Source: Diplosphaera chodatii (Eukaryota; Chlorophyta; Trebouxiophyceae; Prasiolales; Stichococcaceae). Taken from it: 64,000 nt of DNA. Positions 31,818 to 42,548 of this stretch are shown here, one piece after another. How positions within the stretch are numbered: position 1 is the stretch's first letter; every line of letters begins with the position of its first letter. Made by a program: the position numbers and the translations under genes. Below the pieces are notes generated by a model. That model ran no database searches. It worked only from the letters and a program-made list of their open reading frames with translations, and had not been told where the DNA came from. The stretch spans positions 992,001-1,056,000 of the forward strand of contig JAALGY010000062.1 in the NCBI GenBank assembly GCA_032358165.1. The letters are read 5' to 3'.

Positions 31818-32463
31818 CACCGTCAACGTGAAGAAGACAAAGGTCGTGGTGTATGCAGCCCAGGCTGCTGCACCACCGGTTCTCACCTACATGCATGCTC
31901 CCATCGAAGTGCTGGACTCGTTTACCTATCTGGGGGTTGATATCTCTACTCGTAGTTCTTTTGCTGCCGCTAGCATCGGCAGAGCGGCCTCCGCCCAGCG
32001 CGCCGCACTTGCATTGCAGCATCGTTGCCATGACCTGAGCCTGCATGACCCAGCACTGCAGCTGCATTTGTTTGATGCACTAGTGCGTCCTGTTATGCTA
32101 TACGGTGTTGAAACATGGGGACCTGGGGCGTTATGTGGTACTGGCATGGATACTTGTGAGCTTGTTCATCGGAAGTTCCTTCGGTCTGTTCTTGGCGTGC
32201 GCACAGGCACTCCCAACGTGGCGGTGTTGGGGGAGCTTGGGCGGTTCCCAGTGGCGCAGACGGCAACGCTGGCCATCTGCCGGTTCTGGAACCGGCTGGT
32301 CGCAATGCCGGACACCCGCCTCACCAAGCAGGCATTCCTGGAGAACTGTGCTCTGGCCAGCCAGCCGGGGCGCAGCACCAGCAGCTCAGCATGCTGGGCT
32401 GCCCAGGTGTGTTCGTTCCTGCACTTCATGTCACCCATCGTTGACGGCGTGCCGCAGCGCATT

Positions 32464-32694
32464 CATTGGACACCGTTCAGGGACCGGGTTCGATCCCTGG
32501 CGGTGGCGGAAGTTTCGGGTCTAGTTCCGTGTGGGACCAACCCACCCCACCCTATGCAAGTGGTTGCTTCGGCAATCTGCCCTCCATGGTTTGTGTATAT
32601 AAGTCGTTGAAAAACGCAATACACAAACAGCCTTCCGGTCAAAGGTCCTTTTCCATCGCTATTTGCACTTCCCTTACCGCTATCCATTCCATTC
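32464..32694 (+). mobile_element. Element C, exactly one unit
   Basis: It is flanked by CAGCGCATT at 32455-32463 and 32695-32703. It starts at CATTGGACACCG and ends CTATCCATTCCATTC, which defines one complete unit of about 231 bp with a CCATT-type tail. It is absent at the same position in units 2 and 4. Confidence 0.88.
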
Positions 32695-33315
32695 CAGCGC
32701 ATTGACACATCTGTTGTCACTGCACACCTGCAACGCCGCACCTTCGATGCTGTGAATGGCAGCGACTTGCGCAAAGTGCGTGAGTGGCTGGGAGTCAGGG
32801 GCCCTGTGAACGGTGACAACTACCAGTTGGCCGGCTACTTGCAGGCAGTCGCCTCCAAGACCGGTCGTCGGCGGTTAGCACAGTTTCGCATGGGCAGTCA
32901 CATGCTGGGGGTGGAGACAGGGAGGTGGCAGCGGCTGCCGCGGGCAGAGCGGCTGTGTCAACGGTGTAGCTGCGGCGTGGTGGATGATGAGGCGCATATG
33001 GTCTGGGGGTGTCCAGCCCTAGTGGATCAGAGGGTGCAGCATTCGGAGCTGTTTGAGGACAGCAACATCACATCAGTGGCAGGCTTTATGCAGCAGGATG
33101 CCGGGCAACTGGCAGCCTTTTTGCGGGGTTGTCACAATCAATGTGCAGAGTTGGAGGGGTGTGCATCCAACCGGGATTGAGTGGAACCATTCTGTCAGCG
33201 GGGAGTGAACGGTTTCGTACACGACTCGTTGTGCATGTTGCTCTGGGTTTTTCCGCCAGAGCCTGTGGCTAGGCCAAAATGGCCCACCACCAGTATGTAA
33301 TCAATGTCAATGACT

Positions 33316-34135
33316 GAAGTGCAGGAACGAACACACCTGGGCAGCCCAGCATGCTGAGCTGCTGGTGCTGCGCCCCGGCCGGGTGGCCAGAGCACAGTTC
33401 TCCAGGAATGCCTGCTTGGTGAGGCGGGTGTCCGGCATTGCGACCAGCCGGTTCCAGAACCGGCAGATGGCCAGCGTTGCCGTGTGCGCCACTGGGAACC
33501 GCCCAAGCTCCCCCAACACCGCCACGTTGGGAGTGCCTGTGCGCACGCCAAGAACAGACCGAAGGAACTTCCGATGGACAAGCTCACAGGTATCCATGCC
33601 AGTACCACATAACGCCCCAGGTCCCCATGTTTCAACACCGTATAGCATAACAGGAAAGCGGTAAGGGAAGTTGCAAATAGCGATGGAAAAGAGAACCTTT
33701 GACCGGAAGGATGTTTGTGTATTGCGTTTTTCAACGACTTATATACACAAACAATGGAGGGCAGATTGCCGAGGCAACCACTTGCATAGGGTGGGGTGGG
33801 TTGGTCCCGCACGGAACTAGACCCGAAACTTCCGCCACCGTCAGGGATCGAACCGAGTCCCTCACGATGTCCAATGAATGGAAAGCGGTAACGGAAGTTG
33901 CAAATAGCGATGGAAAAGAGAACCTTTGACCGGAAGGATGTTTGTGTATTGCGTTTTTCAACGACTAGCATAACAGGACGCACTAGTGCATCAAACAAAT
34001 GCAGTTGCAGTGCTGGGTCATGCAGGCTCATGTCATGGCAACGATGCTGCAATGCAAGTGCGGCGCGCTGGGCGGAGGCCGCTCTGCCGATGCTAGCGGC
34101 AGCAAAAGAACTACGAGTAGAGATATCAACCCCCC
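33316..34135 (-). mobile_element. LINE-A minus fragment with element C dimer (unit 3)
   Basis: The fragment matches 21006-21345 plus 24751-24905. The element C dimer sits at 33655-33965 with TAGCATAACAGG at 33643-33654 and 33966-33977. Its right end meets a plus LINE-A head-to-head in a run of C. Confidence 0.83.
33655..33965 (-). mobile_element. Element C dimer, unit 3 copy
   Basis: Same ends, flanks and internal order as the dimers at 21346 and 29956, confirming that it was copied along with the surrounding LINE-A. Confidence 0.88.
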
Positions 34136-34193
34136 CCTCTCACTGAAATGGCTCGCTCTACCAACTCCAAAAAGTTTTGGCAGAAGTTCAAAC

Positions 34194-36681
34194 ATTTGAC
34201 ATTGATTACATACTGGTGGTGGGCCATTTTGGCCTAGCCACAGGCTCTGGCGGAAAAACCCAGAGCAACATGCACAACGAGTCGTGTACGAAACCGTTCA
34301 CTCCCCGCTGACAGAATGGTTCCACTCAATCCCGGTTGGATGCACACCCCTCCAACTCTGCACATTGATCATGACAACCCCGCAAAAAGGCTGCCAGTTG
34401 CCCGGCATCCTGCTGCATAAAGTCCGCCACTGATGTGATGTTGCTGTCCTCAAACAGCTCCGAATGCTGCACCCTCTGATCTACTAGGGCTGGACACCCC
34501 CAGACCATATGCGCCTCATCATCCACCACGCCGCAGTTACACCGCTGACACAGCCGCTCTGCCCGCGGCAGCCGCTGCCACCTCCCTGTTTCCACCCCCA
34601 GCATGTGACTGCCCATGCGAAACTGTGCTAACCGCCGACGACCGGTCTTGGAGGCGACTGCCTGCAAGTAGCCGGCCATCTGGTAGTTGTCACTGTTCAC
34701 AGGGCCCCTGACTCCCAGCCACTCACGCACTTTGCGCAAGTCGCTGCCATTCACAGCATCGAAGGTGCGGCGCTGCAGGTGTGCAGTGACAACAGATGTG
34801 TCAATGCGCTGCGGCACGCCGTCAACGATGGGTGACATGAAGTGCAGGAACGAACACACCTGGGCAGCCCAGCATGCTGAGCTGCTGGTGCTGCGCCCCG
34901 GCCGTGTGGCCAGAGCACAGTTCTCCAGGAATGCCTGCTTGGTGAGGCGGGTGTCCGGGATTGCGACCAGCCGGTTCCAGAACCGGCAGATGGCCAGCGT
35001 TGCCGTGTGCGCCACTGGGAACCGCCCAAGCTCCCCCAACACCGCCACGTTGGGAGTGCCTGTGCGCACGCCAAGAACAGACCGAAGGAACTTCCGATGG
35101 ACAAGCTCACAAGTATCCATGCCAGTACCACATAACGCCCCAGGTCCCCATGTTTCGACACCATATAGCATAACAGGACGTACTAGTGCATCAAACAAAT
35201 GCAGCTGCAATGCTGGGTCATGCAGGCTCAGGTCGTGGCAACGATGCTGCAATGCAAGTGCGGCGCGCTGGGCGGAGGCCGCTCTGCCGATGCTAGCGGC
35301 AGCAAAAGAACTACGAGTAGAGATATCAACCCCCAGATAGGTAAACGAGTCCAGCACTTCGATGGGAGCATGCATGTAGGTGAGAACCGGTGGTGCAGCA
35401 GCCTGGGCTGCATACACCACGACCTTTGTCTTCTTCACGTTGACGGTGAGGCGCCAGCGCTTGCAGTACGACTCCAGCAGGTCGAGCTGCGCCTGCAGGC
35501 CGCGTACGGACGTGGACACCAGGTCCAGGTCATCTGCATAGAAGAGGGCAGGTGCCTGCACACCACACAGGGTGGGCAGGTCCAGGTCCCCGCCGGCGGC
35601 CTCCAGTTCCGCTTGGAAATCGTCAATGTAGATCCCGAAAAGGGTTGGAGATAGTGGACATCCCTGCTTAACGCCCAAAGTGCTCTGGAATGTATCGGAC
35701 ATTCCCCCCTCAAACTGCAATGCCATTGGCACATCAGCATACAGTGCCTGAACCCCCCTCAGAAACTCCCCATGCACCCCAATCCGCTGCAGCTTCTCCC
35801 AAAGCAAATCACGAGGTACAGTATCGTATGCCTTCTTGAAATCGACAAAGCAAGAGTACAGAGGCTGCTTATCTGCCTTGGCCTTCTCGATGAGGGTGCG
35901 AACGACGAAGGTTTGATCGGTGGTGCGGTGGTCCTTGCGGAAGCCCGCCTGTCCGCGTGCGCGCAGCTGGTGCTGCTCGGTCCACCTCATAAGCTTTTCG
36001 TTAAGCATGCAAGCATATAGTTTTGCCAGCAGAGACCCAACAGCAATGCCACGGTAATTACCCGGATCAGATGTGTCGCCCCCCTTATGAATTGGCGTGA
36101 TGCCGCACAATGCCCAGCTCCTTGGCAACGCTGCAACTCGTTGACACGAGTTAAAAATACATGCAAGACAGGGTGCAAGCTGCGCCGCTGCAACAGATAA
36201 AGCATCCAATTTGAGCAATCCCACCGTCGCTTTGCCTCCGCGCAGGGCTCCTATAAAAACAGCCTTCCGGTCAAAGGTCCTTTTCCATCGCTATTTGCAC
36301 TTCCCTTACCGCTATCCATAGCCTCTTGCACGGCGCCGGCTGTGAAGGGCGAGTTGAGCTCGCTCCCGTCGGCAAAAGGTGGCGCAGCCCCACTACCCGA
36401 GGTACCTGCAGTGCTTGATGGAAGTGTGGGGGCATCCAGTAGTTTACGGAAGGACTCGAGCATCACATCATCTGCTATGGGACAGGACCGCTTCTTAGCA
36501 GGTTTGAACTTCTGCCAGAACTTCTTGGAGTCGGTAGAGCGAGCCATTTCAGTGAGAGAAAGAGCCTGACTGCGGGTCCACTGGCGCTGTGTGCGGCGTA
36601 GCAGGTGCTGGTACTGCTGGCGCAGTGCGCGAGCAGCAGCTGACTGCGGGTCGCGACGCGCGGCTTGCCGCGCTGCTAAGC
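34194..36681 (-). mobile_element. LINE-A, minus copy of about 2.5 kb inside unit 4
   Basis: CAAAC is duplicated at 34189-34193 and 36682-36686. The copy covers the 3' end to the region before the reverse transcriptase. ORF2 is open for 632 codons (34326-36224) including YADD and the finger. A 5'-truncated element C interrupts it at 36256. It resembles copy 1 more than the copies around it (for example LVAIPDTR). Confidence 0.86.
36256..36317 (+). mobile_element. Element C, strongly 5'-truncated
   Basis: Only the last 60 bp or so are present (AAAACAGCCTTCCGG to CCGCTATCC), inserted in LINE-A beside an ATA duplication. The constant 3' end and variable 5' end fit target-primed reverse transcription. 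Confidence 0.75.
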
Positions 36682-37679
36682 CAAACCTGCTAAGAAGCGG
36701 TCCTGTCCCATAGCAGATGATGTGATGCTCGAGTCCTTCCGTAAACTACTGGATGCCCCCACACTCTCATCAAGCACTGCAGGTACCTCGGGTAGTGGTG
36801 CTGCGCCACCTTTTGCCGACGGGAGCGAGCTGAACTCGCCCTTCACAGCCGGCGCCGTGCAAGAGGCTATAGGAGCCCTGCGCGGAGGCAAAGCAACGGT
36901 GGGGTTGCTCAAATTGGATGCTTTATCTGTTGCAGCGGCGCAGCTTGCACCCTGTCTTGCATGTATTTTTAACTCGTGTCAACGAGTTGCAGCGCTGCCA
37001 AGGAGCTGGGCATTGTGCGGCATCACGCCAATTCATAAGGGGGGCGATACATCTGATCCGGGTAATTACCGTGGCATTGCTGTTGGGTCTCTGTTGGCAA
37101 AACTATATGCTTGCATGCTTAACGAAAAGCTTATGAGGTGGACCGAGCAGCACCAGCTGCGCGCACGCGGACAGGCGGGCTTCCGCAAGGACCACCGCAC
37201 CACCGATCAAACCTTCGTCGTTCGCACCCTCATCGAGAAGGCCAAGGCAGATAAGCAGCCTCTGTACTCTTGCTTTGTCGATTTCAAGAAGGCATACGAT
37301 ACTGTACCTCGTGATTTGCTTTGGGAGAAGCTGCAGCGGATTGGGGTGCATGGGGAGTTTCTGAGGGGGGTGCAGGCACTGTATGCTGATGTGCCAATGG
37401 CATTGCAGTTTGAGGGGGGAATGTCCGATACATTCCAGAGCACTTTGGGTGTTAAGCAGGGATGTCCACTATCTCCAACCCTTTTCGGGATTTACATTGA
37501 CGATTTCCAAGCGGAGCTGGAGGCCGCTGGCGGGGACCTGGACCTGCCCACCCTGTGTGGTGTGCAGGCACCTGCCCTCTTCTATGCAGATGACCTGGAC
37601 CTGGTGTCCACGTCCGTACGCGGCCTGCAGGCGCAGCTCGACCTGCTGGAGTCGTACTGCAAGCGCTGGCGCCTCACCG

Positions 37680-38009
37680 ATGATGAGGCGCATATGGTCT
37701 GGGGGTGTCCAGCCCTAGTAGATCAGAGGGTGCAGCATTCGGAGCTGTTTGAAGACAGCAACATCACATCAGTGGCAGACTTTATGCAGCAGGATGCCGG
37801 GCAACTGGCAGCCTTTTTGCGGGGTTGTCATGATCAATGTGCAGAGTTGGAGGGGTGTGCATCCAACCGGGATTGAGTGGAACCATTCTGTCAGCGGGGA
37901 GTGAACGGTTTCGTACACGACTCGTTGTGCATGTTGCTCTGGGTTTTTCCGCCAGAGCCTGTGGCTAGGCCAAAATGGCCCACCACCAGTATGTAATCAA
38001 TGTCAATGT
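37680..38009 (+). mobile_element. LINE-A short insertion (unit 4)
   Basis: Third occurrence of the same in-frame insertion, with CACCG at 37675-37679 and 38010-38014. Confidence 0.87.
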
Positions 38010-39270
38010 CACCGTCAACGTGAAGAAGACAAAGGTCGTGGTGTATGCAGCCCAGGCTGCTGCACCACCGGTTCTCACCTACATGCATGCTCCCATCGAA
38101 GTGCTGGACTCGTTTACCTATCTGGGGGTTGATGTCTCTACTCGTAGTTCTTTTGCTGCCGCTAGCATCGGCAGAGCGGCCTCCGCCCAGCGCGCCGCAC
38201 TTGCATTGCAGCATCGTTGCCATGACCTGAGCCTGCATGACCCAGCACTGCAGCTGCATTTGTTTGATGCACTAGTGCGTCCTGTTATGCTATACGGTGT
38301 TGAAACATGGGGACCTGGGGCGTTATGTGGTACTGGCATGGATACTTGTGAGCTTGTTCATCGGAAGTTCCTTCGGTCTGTTCTTGGCGTGCGCACAGGC
38401 ACTCCCAACGTGGCGGTGTTGGGGGAGCTTGGGCGGTTCCCAGTGGCGCAGACGGCAACGCTGGCCATCTGCCGGTTCTGGAACCGGCTGGTCGCAATGC
38501 CGGACACCCGCCTCACCAAGCAGGCATTCCTGGAGAACTGTGCTCTGGCCAGCCGGCCGGGGCGCAGCACCAGCAGCTCAGCATGCTGGGCTGCCCAGGT
38601 GTGTTCGTTCCTGCACTTCATGTCACCCATCGTTGACGGCGTGCCGCAGCGCATTGACACATCTGTTGTCACTGCACACCTGCAACGCCGCACCTTCGAT
38701 GCTGTGAATGGCAGCGACTTGCGCAAAGTGCGTGAGTGGCTGGGAGTCAGGGGCCCTGTGAACGGTGACAACTACCAGTTGGCCGGCTACTTGCAGGCAG
38801 TCGCCTCCAAGACCGGTCGTCGGCGGTTAGCACAGTTTCGCATGGGCAGTCACATGCTGGGGGTGGAGACAGGGAGGTGGCAGCGGCTGCCGCGGGCAGA
38901 GCGGCTGTGTCAACGGTGTAGCTGCGGCGTGGTGGATGATGAGGCGCATATGGTCTGGGGGTGTCCAGCCCTAGTGGATCAGAGGGTGCAGCATTCGGAG
39001 CTGTTTGAGGACAGCAACATCACATCAGTGGCAGGCTTTATGCAGCAGGATGCCGGGCAACTGGCAGCCTTTTTGCGGGGTTGTCACAATCAATGTGCAG
39101 AGTTGGAGGGGTGTGCATCCAACCGGGATTGAGTGGAACCATTCTGTCAGCGGGGAGTGAACGGTTTCGTACACGACTCGTTGTGCATGTTGCTCTGGGT
39201 TTTTCCGCCAGAGCCTGTGGCTAGGCCAAAATGGCCCACCACCAGTATGTAATCAATGTCAATGTCAATG

Positions 39271-39569
39271 CCTAGCCGCGTGTGCGTGGCCTTGCTGCCG
39301 CCGCCGCCAGGTCCCCGCACTTGTACGACCGTTAGGTAGCCTTCCTCATCGGGACTATTGCCTTGCGCTGGTCTCATGGGCCCTGCATTCCCTTGTGGTT
39401 TCAGTGTCCTCCATTGACATATTTCGAACAGAGCATTTTGATGACCTAGCCAGCCGCCCTCACGTTCCCACGTGGGACGCCGCATTGTGCCGCAGAGCCT
39501 TGTTCATTGAGCTTGGTTCTGGTCTGGACGCCCTTTGTAAAAAACAAACAAACAAACAAACAAACAAAA
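39271..39569 (+). mobile_element. Element B 3' part, plus, with (CAAA)n tail
   Basis: It begins CCTAGCCGCG immediately after a LINE-A tail and ends in the (CAAA)n tail at about 39540-39569. It is duplicated at 48519-48816. Confidence 0.83.
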
Positions 39570-40263
39570 GCAACAGAGGGCCGGCGGCTGACGCCGCAAG
39601 CTGTCCGCCATGCACAACACCGGGCTCCAGGGTCTCCTGAGGTAGACGCCTCCAGCCTCGCGGGATCCGCGGGTGACCGCTGCTAGGTGTTGTCATGCAT
39701 TTCCATCGCTATTTGCACTTCCCTTACCGCTATCCATTCATTGGACACCGTTCAGGGACCGGGTTCGATCCCTGGCGGTGGCGGAAGTTTCGGGTCTAGT
39801 TCCGTGTGGGACCAACCCACCCCACCCTATGCAAGTGGTTGCTTCGGCAATCTGCCCTCCATGGTTTGTGTATATAAGTCGTTGAAAAACGCAATACACA
39901 AACAGCCTTCCGGTCAAAGGTCCTTTTCCATCGCTATTTGCACTTCCCTTACCGCTATCCATTCCATTCCATGCTACTAAGATCGTGGTCTCGGTCTTGG
40001 TCTTGTCCTTGGTCTTGTTCTTGGTCTTGAAGGCGGGCGGTGATGGGAGTCCAAGAGGGGACTGCAAGTGATGGTGAAGATAAAGGCTGGTGCTGGCTAG
40101 CAAGGTGTGAAGGTGTAGGTAAAGGTGAGCGGCGGTGGGAGTCCAGGAGGGGACTGCATGTGACGGTGAAGATGACGGCGGGTGCTGGCAGGTGAGGTGT
40201 TTGTTTGTTTGTTTGTTTGTTTGTTTGTTTGTTTGTTTGTTTGTTTGTTTGTTTGTTTGTTAC
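39570..40263 (-). mobile_element. Element B internal part, minus, with element C inside and a (TTTG)n tract at its right
   Basis: It matches the block ending CCGCTGCTAGGTG and then the GGTCTTG and GGTGAGCGGCGGTGGGAGTCC repeats. Element C sits at 39699-39969. A (TTTG)n tract (about 40199-40260) ends the segment. The duplicate at 48818-49227 lacks element C and has two fewer TTTG units. Confidence 0.78.
39699..39969 (+). mobile_element. Element C with partial second unit; empty site known
   Basis: CATGC is duplicated at 39694-39698 and 39970-39974. It starts with about 40 bp of a unit end (TTTCCATCGCTATTTGC) and continues with one full unit. The duplicated locus at 48942-48946 has a single CATGC and no insertion, giving a clean occupied/empty pair. 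Confidence 0.9.
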
Positions 40264-40714
40264 GTCGGCGGTTAGCACAGTTTCGCATGGGCAGTCACAT
40301 GCTGGGGGTGGAGACAGGGAGGTGGCAGCGGCTGCCGCGGGCAGAGCGGCTGTGTCAGCGGTGTAGCTGCGGCGTGGTGGATGATGAGGCGCATATGGTC
40401 TGGGGGTGTCCAGCCCTAGTGGATCAGAGGGTGCAGCATTCGGAGCTGTTTGAGGACAGCAACATCACATCAGTGGCAGGCTTTATGCAGCAGGATGCCG
40501 GGCAACTGGCAGCCTTTTTGCGGGGTTGTCACAATCAATGTGCAGAGTTGGAGGGGTGTGCATCCAACCGGGATTGAGTGGAACCATTCTGTCAGCGGGG
40601 AGTGAACGGTTTCGTACACGACTCGTTGTGCATGTTGCTCTGGGTTTTTCCGCCAGAGCCTGTGGCTAGGCCAAAATGGCCCACCACCAGTATGTAATCA
40701 ATGTCATGTCAAAT
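40264..40714 (+). mobile_element. LINE-A, 5'-truncated, inserted in an element B tail
   Basis: GTTAC is duplicated at 40259-40263 and 40715-40719. The insertion separates the (TTTG)n tract from ACAAAGGGCGTCC of a minus element B. The duplicate is at 49228-49678 with the same flanks. Confidence 0.88.
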
Positions 40715-40719
40715 GTTAC

Positions 40720-41244
40720 AAAGGGCGTCCAGACCAGAACCAAGCTCAATGAACAAGGCTCTGCGGCACAATGCGGCGTCTCACGTGGGAACGTGAGGGC
40801 GGCTGGGTAGGTCATCAAAATGCTCTGTTCGAAATATGTCAATGGAGGACACTGAAACCACAAGGGAATGCAGGGCCCATGAGACCAGCGAAAGGCAATA
40901 GTCCCGATGAGGAAGGCTACCTAATGGTCGTACAAGTGCGGAGACCTGGCGGCGGCGGCAGCAAGGCCACGCACACGCGGCTAAGTCGCACCGCTGCAAG
41001 TGTCTAATCCTGAAGAGGAACAGGTGAGGTGTGAAGGTGTAGGTGAAGGTGAGCGGCGGTGGGAGTCCAGGATGGGACTGAGAGTGAAGGTGAGGGTGAA
41101 AGCTGGTGCTGGCAGGTGAGGTGTGAAGGTGTAGGCGAAGGTGAGCGGCGGTTGGAGTCCAGGAGGGGACTGTGGCTGTGTGAGCGGCTGTGTGAGCGTA
41201 GAAGCGGTGTGGACGTCAGGTGTGGCTGGTAGAGGTGTTGTCAT
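40720..41244 (-). mobile_element. Element B, minus, with minisatellite
   Basis: It runs from ACAAAGGGCGTCCAGACC through the 3'UTR to GTCTAATCCTGAAGAG, then a repetitive part made of GGTGAGGTGTGAAGGTGTAG and GGTGGGAGTCCAGGA motifs. It is cut at its right end by a minus LINE-A tail. The duplicate is at 49684-50208. Confidence 0.8.
41011..41175. repeat. Element B minisatellite, period about 90 bp
   Basis: Two imperfect copies lie head to tail, each containing GGTGAGGTGTGAAGGTGTAG, GAGCGGCGG, GGAGTCCAGGA and GGGACTG in this order. Related units occur at 40022-40195, 20445-20500 and 49009-49169. Unit number differs among element B copies. Confidence 0.7.
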
Positions 41245-41413
41245 GACATTGACATTGATTACATACTGGTGGTGGGCCATTTTGGCCTAGCCACAGGCTC
41301 TGGCGGAAAAACCCAGAGCAACATGCACAACGAGTCGTGTACGAAACCGTTCACTCCCCGCTGACAGAATGGTTCCACTCAATCCCGGTTGGATGCACAT
41401 CCCTCCAACTCTG
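41245..41413 (-). mobile_element. LINE-A, minus, only about 170 bp of 3' end
   Basis: It contains the tail, 3'UTR stem-loop and the last few ORF2 codons. It is inserted between a minus and a plus element B. The duplicate is at 50209-50377. Confidence 0.83.
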
Positions 41414-42154
41414 TTGTGCTGCCAGGATGGCAACAGTTTGGGCTGGTGTGATGGGCCGCAAGGCTGGCACGCTGCTCGTGGAGGCAAGCACGAGTGGCGA
41501 AGGCGACGAAGATGCGTATGGGAGCAGCGGCAGGCCGTGCCAGGGGGCCCCCTCCCCCTGGCACGGTGAAAACGGAAAGTGTCGGAAAGCATCCGACCTC
41601 GACCGACATCGCGCACACGGCGTCCCCCTCACACCAGTTGCCCTTCATCTCCTCACGGCGACCACCTTCACTTACAACTACGACCATTAGTCCCATCCTG
41701 GACTCCCACCTCCGCTACTCGTCCCAGCCCGGACTCCAACCACCGCGTACCTTGAAGACCAAGAACAAGACCAAGAACGAGACCAAGACCATTACCTTAG
41801 TAGCATGACACCTAGCAGCGGTCACCCGCGGACCCCGCGTGGCTGGAGGCGTCTACCTCAGAAGACCCTGGAGCCCGGTGTTGTGCATGGCGGACAGCTT
41901 GCGGCGTCAGGCGCCGGCCCTCTGTTGTTTGCCAGCGCCAGCCCTCTGTCATCTTGGGTGTGGTTGCTTTCACCAGCATGCAGGGCGCCTCGCGGCGTAT
42001 CCGGTCCCAGCGGGCCCAGAGCTCGGCGTACTTGTACGCAACCGGTCCCTGCATATCTGCGCGGGGTTTTCTGGGTTTACCCGCGGGTGCCGTGGCACGT
42101 GGACAGACACACGTTACGACTCTTCAGGATTAGACACTCGCAGCGGTGCGACCT
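41414..42154 (+). mobile_element. Element B, plus, upstream part; interrupted by full-length LINE-A copy 2
   Basis: The longest element B sequence here starts after the LINE-A tail and includes a possible ORF C-terminus ending with TAG at 41688-41690 (ARMATVWAGVMGRKAGTLLV), then AAGACCAAGAACAAGACC repeats and the 3'UTR. It stops at CCT (42152-42154) and resumes at 48519 after LINE-A copy 2, ending in a (CAAA)n tail at 48816. The uninterrupted duplicate is at 50378-51412. The coding call is tentative. Confidence 0.72.
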
Positions 42155-42548
42155 CTTCCGTTTGCATACTCGGAAGGGTTTCTTGCGCACGATCTCAACA
42201 CGCTCTCTGGCTACATACAGGCTCTCTACACCAAGCGCGAAGGATCCCGCGCTGCCCGGTGTCCGGCAGTGCGCTCTCAGGAGGCCAACCGCACCCAACC
42301 AACCAACCCCGTCAAACAACGCAACCCTACGCTCTAACCCGCTCAAACTGCTTGCAAATCTTGCGAGCAGACTCATCACACACACATCACCCTTCTGCTG
42401 CAATTTCGCAGCAATCGCACCTCGTTTGAGGCCATTGCACCTCGTTTGAGGCGTCCCATACTCACTCCAACCACCCAATCTGTGTCACACTCACCCTGCA
42501 GCAGCGTCCCAAGCTGCAACCATCCAGATACCTTCTATACATCACAAC
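42155..42548 (+). promoter_or_regulatory. LINE-A 5'UTR / presumed internal promoter
   Basis: 394 bp precede the ORF1 ATG. The extreme 5' end can fold as CTTCCG (42155-42160) with CGGAAG (42171-42176). A direct repeat GCACCTCGTTTGAGGC occurs at 42417-42432 and 42437-42452; each copy contains CCTC-GTTT-GAGG, which can form a small hairpin. No recognised promoter box was found; a promoter is expected from LINE biology only. Confidence 0.6.

Larger units (their letters stand above)
30437..33313 (+). mobile_element. LINE-A, plus (unit 3), with LINE-A and element C insertions
   Basis: It starts like unit 2. It carries the shared LINE-A insertion at 31488-31817 (CACCG on both sides) and a private element C at 32464. 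Before the shared insertion an open frame of 411 codons (30449-31684) joins the reverse transcriptase to the inserted ORF2 tail. No element B follows this LINE-A: its tail at 33313 abuts the minus LINE-A fragment directly. Confidence 0.84.
17303..39270 (+). repeat. Tandem array of four related composite LINE units
   Basis: Units start near 17303, 24744, 30279 and 33978. Each contains a plus LINE-A, usually followed by a minus LINE-A fragment split by a dimeric element C. The same element C dimer with the same 12-bp duplication is present at 21346, 29956 and 33655. The same 330-bp LINE-A insertion with CACCG duplication occurs at 26737, 31488 and 37680 but not in the first unit. Shared insertions at identical sites show that whole blocks were copied, not assembled by repeated independent insertion. 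Confidence 0.8.
34137..39270 (+). mobile_element. LINE-A, plus (unit 4), split by a 2.5-kb minus LINE-A and a short LINE-A
   Basis: The segments are 34137-34193, 36682-37679 and 38010-39270. The first interruption is the minus LINE-A at 34194 (CAAAC duplicated). The second is the shared 330-bp LINE-A at 37680-38009. The 3' tail is followed at 39271 by CCTAGCCGCG of element B, the same junction as at 48518/48519. Confidence 0.84.

Noticed and set aside
39699..39969. Element C as a TRIM-type LTR element with short terminal direct repeats
   Set aside because: Repeat length varies from 0 to about 90 bp between copies, ends are not TG...CA, no purine tract was seen and target duplications vary. 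Partial dimers explain it better, though not conclusively.
40020..40260. CRISPR-like array from regularly repeated motifs
   Set aside because: The repeats are minisatellite and tetranucleotide sequence inside element B without unique spacers.
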